From CALGFI01 sp963786805 (lineage in GTDB: Bacteria > Actinomycetota > UBA4738 > HRBIN12): DNA of 64,000 nt. The position numbers and the translations under genes were made by a program. The stretch covers positions 62,001 through 126,000 of the forward strand of contig CAWBAK010000003.1 in NCBI GenBank assembly GCA_963786805.1, in the 5' to 3' direction. Shown here in pieces: positions 1 through 9,737 of this stretch. The notes beneath the pieces are model-generated. The model was not told where the DNA came from, made no database searches, and saw only the letters and a list, made by a program, of their open reading frames with translations. Numbering within the stretch: position 1 is the first letter of the stretch; every line of letters starts with the position of its first letter.

Positions 1-239
1 TCGGTCAGGTGCGCGAACACGAGGTCGTCGCCCTGGGGACAGGCGATCCAACCCGGGGCGGAACCCTCGAGGATCCGGTCGAGCGGGAGAAGCTCGGTTT
101 CGGGCGAAGCCCACCAGGCGATGCGCCGGCGGCCGCCGACCCTGCGCACGAGGCCCACGGCGTCCAGATGCAAGAGCTCCGCGAGCCGGCGGCACTCGGC
201 CACGGCTGTCGGGCTCCGAAGCGTTGCGACGCTGTTCAC
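1..239 (-). CDS. GAF-like domain protein, N-terminal part only
   Basis: The 79 N-terminal codons of a gene that runs off the window on the minus strand. It starts at GTG (239-237), preceded by an AGGAGG-type ribosome binding site, which supports both the gene and the start. The visible protein reads as an N-terminal helix followed by a hydrophobic segment containing RRIAWWASP and GWIACPQGDD, which looks like the beginning of a GAF-type sensory domain as found at the N-terminus of actinobacterial response regulators. That family call is inference only; no catalytic or ligand-binding residue is recognisable in so short a piece. Confidence 0.55.
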   Translation of the reverse strand, partial: MNSVATLRSPTAVAECRRLAELLHLDAVGLVRRVGGRRRIAWWASPETELLPLDRILEGSAPGWIACPQGDDLVFAHLT

Positions 240-534
240 GTTCCTCCTGGTCCTCCTTGCCGGTTGGTCGGGCCGGTTGATCCGGCCGGTTCCTCCGGCG
301 CTCCCCTGCTCCCCACGTCACCGTCCCGGAACGGGACACATGCCCGCCGTCCGCACAACCCGCCGCTCGGTACCCGCCGCTCGACGGATGGGGACATGCG
401 TTCGGTCTAGTTCCTTCTTTCGGTCGGTTCGAGGGTCGCCTTGAACGTCGCGGGGCGGCGGCCGGGGAGATCCCGCCCTCACGCGCCGTGCCTGGGCCGG
501 CGAGGTGGGGTCGGTCGTTTCGAGAACGAGCGGG
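240..534. other. Intergenic region, no gene recognised
   Basis: About 295 bases lie between the divergent start of the GAF-like gene and the 3' end of the iron-sulfur oxidoreductase gene. No frame has convincing protein character. The only structure seen is a short perfect inverted repeat at 323-337 (GTCCCG, 3-nt spacer, CGGGAC), upstream of the GAF-like gene, which could be an operator. Confidence 0.4.
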
Positions 535-2571
535 CTACGTCGAGGGACCGGGCGGGCTCTCAGCGCCGAGGGACCGAGCCAGCACCTGCGCGACGTCGAG
601 CACGGCCGTCTCGTCTCCGCGGTCCCGGGCCCCGTCGTCGAGCATGATCAGGCAGTACGGGCAGGCGACGCCGACGGTGTCGGCGCCGGTCGAGGCCGCC
701 TCGTCCATCCGCTCGCGATTGATCCGCTTGCCGATCCGCTCCTCCATCCACATCCGCGCCCCGCCCGCGCCGCAACACAGACCGCGCTCGCCGTGCCGGG
801 GCATCTCCACCGTCTTCACGCCCGGGACGGCCTCGATCGCGAGCCGCGGGTCCCGGTACACCTCGTTGTGACGGCCGAGGTAGCAGGGGTCGTGGTAGGC
901 GATCGTCGCCGAAACCCGGCCGGTCGGCCGCAGCCGACCCTCGGCCAGGAGGCGCGCGATGAGTTGCGAGTGGTGGATCACCTCGTACCGCCCGCCGTAG
1001 TCCGGGTACTCGTTCCGCAGCGTGTTGAAGCAGTGGGGACAGTTGGCGATCACCTTGGTGACCCCCGCCGCGTCCAGGGTCTGGACGTTCTGCTCTGCCA
1101 GTGTCTGGAACAGGTACTCGTGCCCCATCCGGCGCGCAGGGTCTCCGGTGCAGAGCTCACGCGGTCCGAGGATCGCGAACGACACCCCGGCCCTTTTGCA
1201 GGATCCCCTACCACCGCGCGCGAGATCGCTTTCGCCCGGTCATCGAAAGAACCCGCGCACCCAACCCAATACAGATACTCGGGAGCCCGGTCGCCCTCCT
1301 CGATCACTCGCACCCCGAGCCCGTCCGCCCACGCCGCGCGCTGGGCTTGCGGCAGGCCCCAGGGGTTGTTGGCGCTCTCCAGGTTGCGGAGCAGCGCGCC
1401 GGCCTCGGCCGGGAACCGCGACTCCGCCATCACGAGGTTCCGCCGAAGGTCGACGATCGTGTCGATGTGCTCGATGTCGACCGGGCATTCGCGCACGCAC
1501 GCTCCGCACGTGGTGCAGTCCCACACCGCCTCGTCGTCCACCACGCCGGGAACGAGCGCCGTCGCCTCCACCGTTTCGCCGGACGCCCTCGCCTCCATGA
1601 GCCGGGGGCCCTCCTCGAACAGGTGGTCGCGCAGGTTCATCACGAGGAGCTTCGGCGAGAGCGGTTTGCCGGTGTTCCACGCCGGACACACGTCCTGGCA
1701 GCGTCCGCACTCGGTGCAGGAGTACAGATCCAGCGTCTCCTTCCAGGTGAGGTCGGGAAGGGTCGCCGCGCCGAGGCGGACGTCCTCGCTCTCCATCGCC
1801 TCGAGGTCGATCCGCAGTGGCGTCAGGTAGCCGCGGGGCTTGGTCTTCCCGAAGAACACGTTGACGGCGCTCGTCGCGATGTGGAGGTGCTTCGAGTACC
1901 CGATGTACACGAGGAACCCAAGGATGATCACGATGTGGAGCCACAGGAACATCCACATCCACAGCCGCAGCCACCCCGACGACATCCAATCGAACCCCTG
2001 CGCGGCAAGGGTCGACACGGGTGTCCACCACCAGTCGGGAGCCAGGCCGACGCGCGATCCGCGCCCCTCGGCCGAGGAAGAGCGTGACGACGATCCAGAA
2101 GATCAGGCCGAGGATCCGGTAGGCCTCGCCCTGATGGCTCCCGATGAAACGCTCCGGGCGCACGACGAGCCGGAACCAGAGCGCGATCGCGATCCCGACG
2201 AGCACGCCGGCCGCGAACACGTCCTGCACGAGTCCCAGCCAGCGGTTGCCGCCGATCACGGGGATCTCGAACGACGGATCGATGACCTGGCCACCCACCT
2301 CGACGATCGTCGTGAGCAGGACGAGGAAGCCCCAGAAGATGAGGGCGTGCATGAGGCCCGGCAGGAATCGCTGGAACAGTTTCCGCTGACCGAGGACCCG
2401 GGTGCCCTCCCTCGCGACGCGGGTGGGGAGGTCGTCCCGCCGGTCGACCGGCCGTCCCATCCGCACCAGGCGGGTGAGGAGCCTCGCCCGGTTGGCGGCC
2501 AGGCCGCCGGCGGCGGCGACCAGCGCGGCGAGCACGGCGGCCCGGGCGAGCATCGCCCGGAGCATACCCAT
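535..2571 (-). CDS. EtfD-type membrane iron-sulfur oxidoreductase (frame broken)
   Basis: Membrane-bound (Fe-S) protein of the heterodisulfide-reductase-related/EtfD family (Mycobacterium Rv0338c type), which is thought to pass electrons from electron-transfer flavoprotein to menaquinone during fatty-acid oxidation. The N-terminal part has several hydrophobic segments (about 2010-2570). Two 4Fe-4S motifs follow (CTECGRCQDVCP near 1700, CTTCGACVRECP near 1500). The C-terminal part carries CCG-type cysteine motifs (CPHCFN near 1040, CCGAGGARMW near 770). The total length of about 680 residues suits the family. The frame is interrupted near 2073 and again near 1190-1212, where two extra bases together restore it; removing single extra bases restores family-like sequence (LFLAEG, then GILQKAGVSFAILGPREL). 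Either sequence error or a pseudogene. Confidence 0.85.
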
Positions 2572-2660
2572 GCGCCCACCCGCGGTACGTCAGCTGGGCG
2601 GCCTGCCCCCTTCGCCTCATGCTCCGTCGGGACTCGGGAACGCTCCTCCCGTGCCTAGGG

Positions 2661-2689
2661 TTGACAGAGAGACGCTCAGGTTCCATCAT
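2661..2689 (+). promoter_or_regulatory. dnaK promoter with overlapping inverted repeat
   Basis: A perfect TTGACA (2661-2666), a 17-nt spacer and CATCAT (2684-2689, four of six matches to TATAAT) form a sigma-70-type promoter about 55 bp upstream of dnaK. An imperfect inverted repeat, CTCAGGTTCC (2675-2684) and GGAACTGAG (2695-2703), spans the -10 element, where a repressor would block RNA polymerase. It does not match the published HspR (HAIR) or CIRCE consensus, so its protein is unknown, although HspR encoded downstream is an obvious candidate. Confidence 0.6.
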
Positions 2690-2742
2690 GGCGAGGAACT
2701 GAGGAACCAGCCACCCATCATCCTGAGCAAGGAGGACCACAG

Positions 2743-4604
<1,862 letters not shown>

Positions 4605-4608
<4 letters not shown>

Positions 4609-5213
4609 CGGAGCACGATCAGCGCGACGGCGAGGAGGAGCGACCGAAGGTCCGGATCGTCGACAAACGCCGCTACCGGGAGGGTGGCCCTGCGGCCGCG
4701 GACCTCGGCGCACCGCCCACAACCGGGGCCGACCGTTCCACGGAGGCGGCCGGCGCTGGACCGAAGGACGAGCTCGCGGAGGCCCGCGCGCAGGCGGCCG
4801 AGTATCGCGACCATCTGCAGCGTCTCCAGGCGGAGTTCGAGAACTACCGCAAGCGCATCACGACCTCGCAGCAGCGGCTGGTCGACACGGAGGTCCAGCG
4901 TTTCGTCGCGCGGCTCCTCGAGGTGCTCGACGAGTTCGACCTCGCCCTGATCGCCGCCGAACGCAGTCCGGATTTCGAGAGCTTCCGGCGGGGCGTCGAG
5001 CTCGTGTACGCGAAGCTCGCGGAGACACTTCGCTCCGAGGGCCTCGAGCAGATCGATGCGCATGGGAAGCCGTTCGATCCCAACGAGCATGAGGCGCTGA
5101 TGCAGACGGGCGATGACGAAGGGGAGCCGCACGTCGCCGAGGTGTTCCGACAGGGATATCGCCTGCGCGGCTCGGTGATCCGTCCCGCGAGCGTGCGCGT
5201 CGAGCGGAAGTAG
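4605..5213 (+). CDS. grpE: Nucleotide exchange factor GrpE
   Basis: Co-chaperone that releases ADP from DnaK. The protein has 202 residues: a charged, poorly conserved N-terminal third, a long coiled-coil helix (about residues 45-100, with EFENYRKRIT) and a C-terminal beta domain ending in the family signature GYRLRGSVIRPASVRV. It starts at GTG inside the dnaK stop (GTGA overlap), so the two are translationally coupled. A 102-nt gap with strong secondary structure separates it from dnaJ. Confidence 0.96.
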
Positions 5214-5248
5214 GGGGCCGGGGGTGCGGACGCGGAGCGGAGCGAAGC

Positions 5249-5296
5249 GGGACGCGTCCCCCGGTCGACGGGGGGATGCCGAAGGCATCCGACCGG
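5249..5296 (+). repeat. Structured grpE-dnaJ spacer (palindrome plus hairpin)
   Basis: Within the 102-nt gap inside the heat-shock operon are a perfect 12-bp palindrome, GGGACGCGTCCC (5249-5260), and directly after it a two-part hairpin. Its outer stem is CCGGTC/GACCGG (5261-5266 with 5291-5296) and its inner stem GGATGCC/GGCATCC (5274-5280 with 5284-5290) closed by a GAA loop, with a 7-nt bulge on the 5' side. It could be an mRNA processing or attenuation element or a dispersed palindromic repeat; no second copy was noticed in the window. Confidence 0.55.
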
Positions 5297-5315
5297 CGAA
5301 GACGGGGGTCCCCGG

Positions 5316-6464
5316 GTGAACGGTGACGTCCGCCGCGAGTGGTTCGAGAAGGACTACTACCAGGTCCTCGGCGTGCCGAAGAACGCGACCGCGGCCGAGA
5401 TCAAGAAGGCGTACCGAAAGCTCGCACAGAAGTTCCATCCGGACGCGAATCCCGGCAACGCCGACGCGGAAAGCCGGTTCAAGGAGGTCTCGTCCGCTCA
5501 CGACGTGCTCGGCGACCAGGAGAAGCGCAAGCAGTACGACCAGGTCCGCGACATGGCGGCATCGGGCTTCGGCGGGGCTCCGGGCGGAGGCTTCCCCGGC
5601 GGCGGCTTTCCCGGCGGGGGCCGGGTGCGGTACGAGGATGCGAACTTCGACGTCGGCGATCTCGGCGACCTTTTCGGCGGTCTGTTCGGCGGCCGCGGCC
5701 GGGGACGTGGCCGGGCGCGACCGGCGCGAGGAGCGGATCTGGAAACCGAGATCGCCGTTGCATTCGAGGACGCGATGAGCGGGACCACGGTCCCCGTGCG
5801 GTTCGAGGGACCGGCGGCGTGCGAGACGTGTGGCGGTTCCGGCGCGGCTCCGGGCACCAGCCCGGTGACGTGCCCCCAATGCGGCGGTTCCGGCGAGACC
5901 GCCGTGAACCAAGGCGTCTTCCAGATGTCGCAGACCTGCACCCGGTGTCAGGGGTCGGGACGGATCGTCGAGACGCCGTGTCAGACGTGCGGAGGGAGCG
6001 GTAGCCGGCGACGCACGCGGAGCTTCCAGGTCAAGGTGCCGGCGGGCGTGAAGGACGGAGCGCGGATCCGTCTGGCGGGCCGCGGAGAGCCGGGGCCGGC
6101 GGGCGGACAGGCCGGCGATCTCTTCGTCCGCGTTCGCGTCCGGCCACACGAGTACTTCGGCCGCAAGGGTTCCGATCTCACGGTGGATCTGCCGCTGACC
6201 TATGCCGAGGCGGCGCTGGGTGCGAACGTCCAGGTTCCGACGCTGAACGGTCCGGTCACGATGAAGGTGCCCGCCGGCACCCCGAACGGGAAGGTCTTCC
6301 GACTGAAGGGCAAGGGCGCGGCCGAACGCGGCGGTACGGGCGACCTGCTCGTCACGGTCGGCGTCGAGGTCCCGCAGAAGCTGTCGAAGCCGGAGAAGGA
6401 GCTGTTGAAGCAGCTCCAGGACGTCGAGAAGGAGTCGCCGCGGCGACGCCTCGGCGTGACGTAG
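5316..6464 (+). CDS. dnaJ: Hsp40 co-chaperone DnaJ
   Basis: Stimulates DnaK ATPase and delivers substrates. In the 382 residues: J domain (about 10-75) with the essential HPD in KFHPDANPG; Gly/Phe-rich linker (about 85-135); four CxxCxGxG zinc-binding repeats (CETCGGSG, CPQCGGSG, CTRCQGSG, CQTCGGSG, about residues 169-228); then the C-terminal substrate-binding domains. The GTG start has no clear Shine-Dalgarno sequence and follows a highly structured spacer, so its translation may be less efficient than that of dnaK. It is followed 12 nt later by hspR. Confidence 0.96.
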   Translation: MNGDVRREWFEKDYYQVLGVPKNATAAEIKKAYRKLAQKFHPDANPGNADAESRFKEVSSAHDVLGDQEKRKQYDQVRDMAASGFGGAPGGGFPGGGFPGGGRVRYEDANFDVGDLGDLFGGLFGGRGRGRGRARPARGADLETEIAVAFEDAMSGTTVPVRFEGPAACETCGGSGAAPGTSPVTCPQCGGSGETAVNQGVFQMSQTCTRCQGSGRIVETPCQTCGGSGSRRRTRSFQVKVPAGVKDGARIRLAGRGEPGPAGGQAGDLFVRVRVRPHEYFGRKGSDLTVDLPLTYAEAALGANVQVPTLNGPVTMKVPAGTPNGKVFRLKGKGAAERGGTGDLLVTVGVEVPQKLSKPEKELLKQLQDVEKESPRRRLGVT

Positions 6465-6476
6465 GGGAGGACGACC

Positions 6477-6893
6477 GTGACACGCGAACCTGAGGGCGGG
6501 CGGACCACCGATCGGTCTCAAGAGCGCGCTGTCTACATCATCAGCGTCGCCGCCGAGCTGGCCGGCGTGCACCCGCAGACGCTTCGGATGTACGAGCGCA
6601 AGGGGTTGGTCCAGCCCAAGCGCACCTCGGGGAACACGCGGCGGTACTCGGAGCGCGACATCGAGCGGATCCGGGCGATCCAGGAGTTGACCCAGTTGGG
6701 CGGCATCAGCCTGGCTGGCGTGAAGCTGTTCATCGAGATGCGCGAGCAGCTGGCCGAGATGGAACGCCGAGCCGAGGAGCTCGAGCGCGAGCTGATGCGG
6801 CGCGCATCGTCACGCGAGACTCGCGCGCGCGCGGAGATCCTTCCGCTGCGCAGCGTCCTGCATTTCCGCTGGGAGGAGGACTCGACCTCGTGA
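6477..6893 (+). CDS. hspR: Heat-shock repressor HspR, MerR family
   Basis: MerR-type DNA-binding protein that in actinobacteria represses the dnaK operon, usually with DnaK as co-repressor. The 138 residues carry the winged-helix signature AELAGVHPQTLRMYERKGLV (about residues 25-44) and the NTRRYSERDIERI wing, then a dimerising coiled coil (about 85-115). The start is GTG with GGGAGG just upstream. As last gene of the heat-shock operon it probably autoregulates. Its stop overlaps the next gene by 4 nt (GTGA), so the acetyltransferase gene may belong to the same transcript. Confidence 0.93.
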   Translation: MTREPEGGRTTDRSQERAVYIISVAAELAGVHPQTLRMYERKGLVQPKRTSGNTRRYSERDIERIRAIQELTQLGGISLAGVKLFIEMREQLAEMERRAEELERELMRRASSRETRARAEILPLRSVLHFRWEEDSTS

Positions 6894-7447
6894 CCGAGAT
6901 CCGAGGCCCGCGCGTGCTGCTCCGCGGCTTCCGCCCGGACGAGGTCGACGTCGCCGTGGCCCGCACGGGCGGTGTCTCCTCCTGGTCGGCCGGCGACGAC
7001 GCCGAGCGCGGCCGTCGGCGCCGCGAGCGGATCGAGCGGTCCGGCTCGCGCACCGAATGGGAACTGCTCTTCGCGGTGGAGGCCGGCGGCCGGCTCGTCG
7101 GCGACGTCCAGGGCCGCTGCTCCGATCACGCCATGCCACCGGGCGTCTGGGAGATCGGCATCGAGCTGTGGGACGAGTCGGACCGGGGACGCGGGATCGG
7201 CCGTGAGGCCGTTGCCCTGCTGTCCTCGCACCTCTTCGAGCACGAAGACGGGATCCGCGTGCAGGCGACGACGGACGTGGACAACGAGGCGATGCGCCGC
7301 GCGCTCGAGGCGCTCGGCTTCTGGTTCGAGGGTGTGCTGCGCGGCTTCATGCCGATAGCCGATGGCGCGCCGCGCGACTACGCGATCTACGGGTTGACGA
7401 GAGAAGACTGGGAGACGAAGAGGGACCGATGGATCCGAACGAGCTGA
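6890..7447 (+). CDS. GNAT-family N-acetyltransferase
   Basis: RimJ/RimL-like acetyl-CoA-dependent N-acetyltransferase of unknown substrate; 185 residues. The N-terminal strand GPRVLLRGFRPDEVD is typical of this branch, and RGRGIGREAV (about residues 103-112) forms the acetyl-CoA pyrophosphate-binding loop. The C-terminal ALGFWFEGVLRGFMP is the usual last part of the fold. It starts inside the hspR stop codon, so co-transcription with the heat-shock operon is likely, although a role in stress is only suggested by position. Confidence 0.8.
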   Translation: MTEIRGPRVLLRGFRPDEVDVAVARTGGVSSWSAGDDAERGRRRRERIERSGSRTEWELLFAVEAGGRLVGDVQGRCSDHAMPPGVWEIGIELWDESDRGRGIGREAVALLSSHLFEHEDGIRVQATTDVDNEAMRRALEALGFWFEGVLRGFMPIADGAPRDYAIYGLTREDWETKRDRWIRTS

Positions 7448-7491
7448 CCGCCGGAGGGCCGCGCAGGTCCCCGTAGGCGGCCGGCCGTTCC

Positions 7492-7497
7492 TATACT
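7492..7497 (+). promoter_or_regulatory. -10 element of a leaderless gene
   Basis: TATACT ends 6 nt before the GTG start at 7504, so transcription would begin at or next to the start codon. No Shine-Dalgarno sequence is present. Confidence 0.6.
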
Positions 7498-7503
7498 CGC
7501 GCG

Positions 7504-8283
7504 GTGAGCACTCGCCCGATGAGCCCGTGGGCGCGCGTTCTCCTGGTGTTGGTCGCGGCGGTCGGAGGGGCGCTCCTGTTGCGGGTCGTTCCACCGCTCC
7601 TCGTTCTCGCGCTGTTCATCGGGAGCGTTTCGTACATCAACTACCGCTTCCGCCGGGCGGTGCGCCAGGCTCCTCGGACGGGTTCGGAGCTCCTGGGGCT
7701 GAAGCGCGAGGCCGAGGACCCCTTCGGCATCCTCGGGTACCCGATCGCGCTGTTCGCCCGGGGCTCGGATCCGGCGATCGACGAGCTGGTGTGGGGAACG
7801 TGGAACGGGCTCGACGTCCGCGTGTTCGCCGTGTCGCTCCTCGCGCCGACGCTGCCCGGTCATCCGCCCCAGCGCGCGTCGTTCGCGTGCGCGTTGACCC
7901 GGCTCGAAGCCGACCTTCCCGGTGTGGTCATCGAGCCGGGTGCGTTCGTCACGCGGATCGAGCGGGCGCCGGCGGTACCCGTAGTCGAGATCGAGGACCC
8001 ACGGTTCAGCACGGCTTTCAACGTGTGGTCGGAGGACGCGGCGTTCGCGCGAGACCTGCTCATCCAGGACCTTCGCGACTGGCTGGGCTCGCTCGACTCC
8101 CGTTGGGCGGTCGAGCTTCACGGCAGGATCGCGATGGTGTACGGGCCGCGTCCGGACCGACCCGACGTCGTCTCGATCCTCGAGGCGCTGAAGGACCTTC
8201 TCGAGCAGATGCCGAAGGACGTGCTCGCGGCGCATCCTCCGCCGTTTGAGGACGGCGGCAGGTCGGGGGAGGGCCGGTCGTGA
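7504..8283 (+). CDS. Membrane-anchored protein of unknown function
   Basis: The 259-residue protein is not recognised as a named family. It has one or two N-terminal membrane segments (about residues 10-45) and a soluble C-terminal domain. The domain resembles that of the next gene: both have an aliphatic strand, a GTW motif (GTWNGLDVRVF here), a cysteine-containing strand and a late aromatic helix. The two are therefore probably tandem paralogues, with this copy diverged. It precedes a lemA gene on the same strand. The start is the GTG after the TATACT box. Confidence 0.65.
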   Translation: MSTRPMSPWARVLLVLVAAVGGALLLRVVPPLLVLALFIGSVSYINYRFRRAVRQAPRTGSELLGLKREAEDPFGILGYPIALFARGSDPAIDELVWGTWNGLDVRVFAVSLLAPTLPGHPPQRASFACALTRLEADLPGVVIEPGAFVTRIERAPAVPVVEIEDPRFSTAFNVWSEDAAFARDLLIQDLRDWLGSLDSRWAVELHGRIAMVYGPRPDRPDVVSILEALKDLLEQMPKDVLAAHPPPFEDGGRSGEGRS

Positions 8284-8328
8284 GCCGGCGGCGCTCGGTG
8301 GACCGATCGGATCGGGGGTAGCGGCGCC

Positions 8329-9012
8329 GTGGAGTACGTCCTCCTGCCGCTCGTGTTCCTTGGCGCCGTTGCGATCGTCGTCGGCTCGTACTTCCTGAAG
8401 AAGAAGCGACGCGAGGCGCTGGCCGCGATGGCGAGGCAGCTCGGTCTCTCCTACTCGCAAGAGGACACCGCCGGCTGCCTCACCCTGCCCTTCGCCCTGC
8501 TGCAACGAGGCGATGGGCGCGGCACCGAGAACCTCCTCTCGGGGACGTGGCAGGAGATGCCGATCCGGGAGTTCGACTACTGGTACTACGAGGAGTCGAC
8601 GGATTCCAAGGGACATACGAGCCGTTCCACGTACCGCTTCTCGTGTGTGGTCACCGAGGTCGAGGCCGGGCTCTCGGCCCTGACGCTGAACCGCGAGAAC
8701 CTGTTCACGCGCCTCGCCGACTCGCTCGGCCTGGCCGACGTGGAGTTCGAGCTCGACGAGTTCAACCGGGCGTTCACGGTCAAGTGCAAGGACCGCAAGT
8801 TCGCGAACGACTTCATCGACCAGCGGATGATGCACTGGCTCCTCGGGACCGATCGGGCCTTCGCGTTCGAGACGTGCGGGCCGTGGCTCCTCGTGTACTC
8901 GAAGCGGCGCAAGCCGACCGAGCTCACCCCCTTGTTCGGGACGCTTCGGCAGTTCCGCGACGGGATCCCGCGGGTCGTCTACGACCTGTACGGTCTGCGG
9001 CCGAGCGGGTAG
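8329..9012 (+). CDS. Membrane-anchored protein of unknown function, paralogue of the previous gene
   Basis: 227 residues with a single N-terminal transmembrane helix (about residues 4-21, followed by KKKRRE, so the rest is probably cytoplasmic). The soluble domain contains LLSGTWQEMPIREFDYWYYE, then a SCVVTEVEAGLS strand, and ends with a helix before the DLYGLRPSG tail. It shares its layout with the preceding gene (GTW motif and the following strand order). A resemblance to DUF3137-type proteins is possible but unproven. GTG start; about 60 nt before lemA, so the three genes may form an operon. Confidence 0.65.
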   Translation: MEYVLLPLVFLGAVAIVVGSYFLKKKRREALAAMARQLGLSYSQEDTAGCLTLPFALLQRGDGRGTENLLSGTWQEMPIREFDYWYYEESTDSKGHTSRSTYRFSCVVTEVEAGLSALTLNRENLFTRLADSLGLADVEFELDEFNRAFTVKCKDRKFANDFIDQRMMHWLLGTDRAFAFETCGPWLLVYSKRRKPTELTPLFGTLRQFRDGIPRVVYDLYGLRPSG

Positions 9013-9074
9013 GCTTGCGCTCGGAAACAACGCAGCAGGCCGAAGAAGACAGACCAAGGAAGAAGGGACCGACC

Positions 9075-9737
9075 GTGGAAGTTCTGTGGATCGTGCTCGG
9101 CGTCGTGGCGCTCGTCGCCATCTTGGGCGTCGTCTCCTACAACCGCTTCGTCTCGCAGAAACAGCTGATCAAGGACTCGTGGGCGAACATCGACACCGAG
9201 CTCCGCCGCCGATACGACCTCATCCCCAACCTCGTCGAGACCGTGCGCGGCTACGCGTCGCACGAGCGGACCGTGTTCGAGAACGTCACCCGGGCACGGG
9301 CTGCGGCGGCGTCGGCGACGGGGAGCCCGGCCGAGCAGGCCGCGGCGGAGGGACCGTTCGTCGCCGCGCTGCGGCAGCTGTTCGCCGTGGTCGAGAACTA
9401 CCCCGACCTCAAGGCGAACCAGAACTTCCTCGCGCTCCAGCAAGAGCTGGCGAACACCGAGGATCGTCTCCAGACCTCCCGGCGCTTCTACAACGCGAAC
9501 GTGCGTCAGTACAACGAGCGGGTGCAGCAGTTCCCGTCGACGATCATCGCGAACATGTTCAACTTCGAGCAGGAGGAGTTCTTCGAGATCGACGAGGCGC
9601 TCCGCGAGGCGGGCGCGCCTCAGGTCAGTTTCTCGGGCACCGGCCCTGCGGTGACGTTCGATCAACCACCGGTGCCGCAGTCGCCGGCGTCGACGTCGCC
9701 CGCGCCGCCGACCCCGCCCGAGGGCTCACCCTCGTAG
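9075..9737 (+). CDS. lemA: LemA family protein
   Basis: Membrane-anchored coiled-coil protein of the LemA family, whose biochemical role is unknown. It has one N-terminal transmembrane helix (about residues 3-22) and the family core SWANIDTELRRRYDLIPNLV, a long helical bundle ending with RQYNERVQQFPSTIIANMF. The Pro/Ser/Thr-rich tail after about residue 195 looks disordered. 220 residues from GTG 9075, preceded by GAAGGGA. The last 76 bases overlap the convergent MFS gene. Confidence 0.9.
   Translation: MEVLWIVLGVVALVAILGVVSYNRFVSQKQLIKDSWANIDTELRRRYDLIPNLVETVRGYASHERTVFENVTRARAAAASATGSPAEQAAAEGPFVAALRQLFAVVENYPDLKANQNFLALQQELANTEDRLQTSRRFYNANVRQYNERVQQFPSTIIANMFNFEQEEFFEIDEALREAGAPQVSFSGTGPAVTFDQPPVPQSPASTSPAPPTPPEGSPS

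Noticed and set aside
2675..2703. Classical HspR (HAIR) or CIRCE operator
   Set aside because: The arms and spacing do not match either consensus; kept only as an unassigned inverted repeat.
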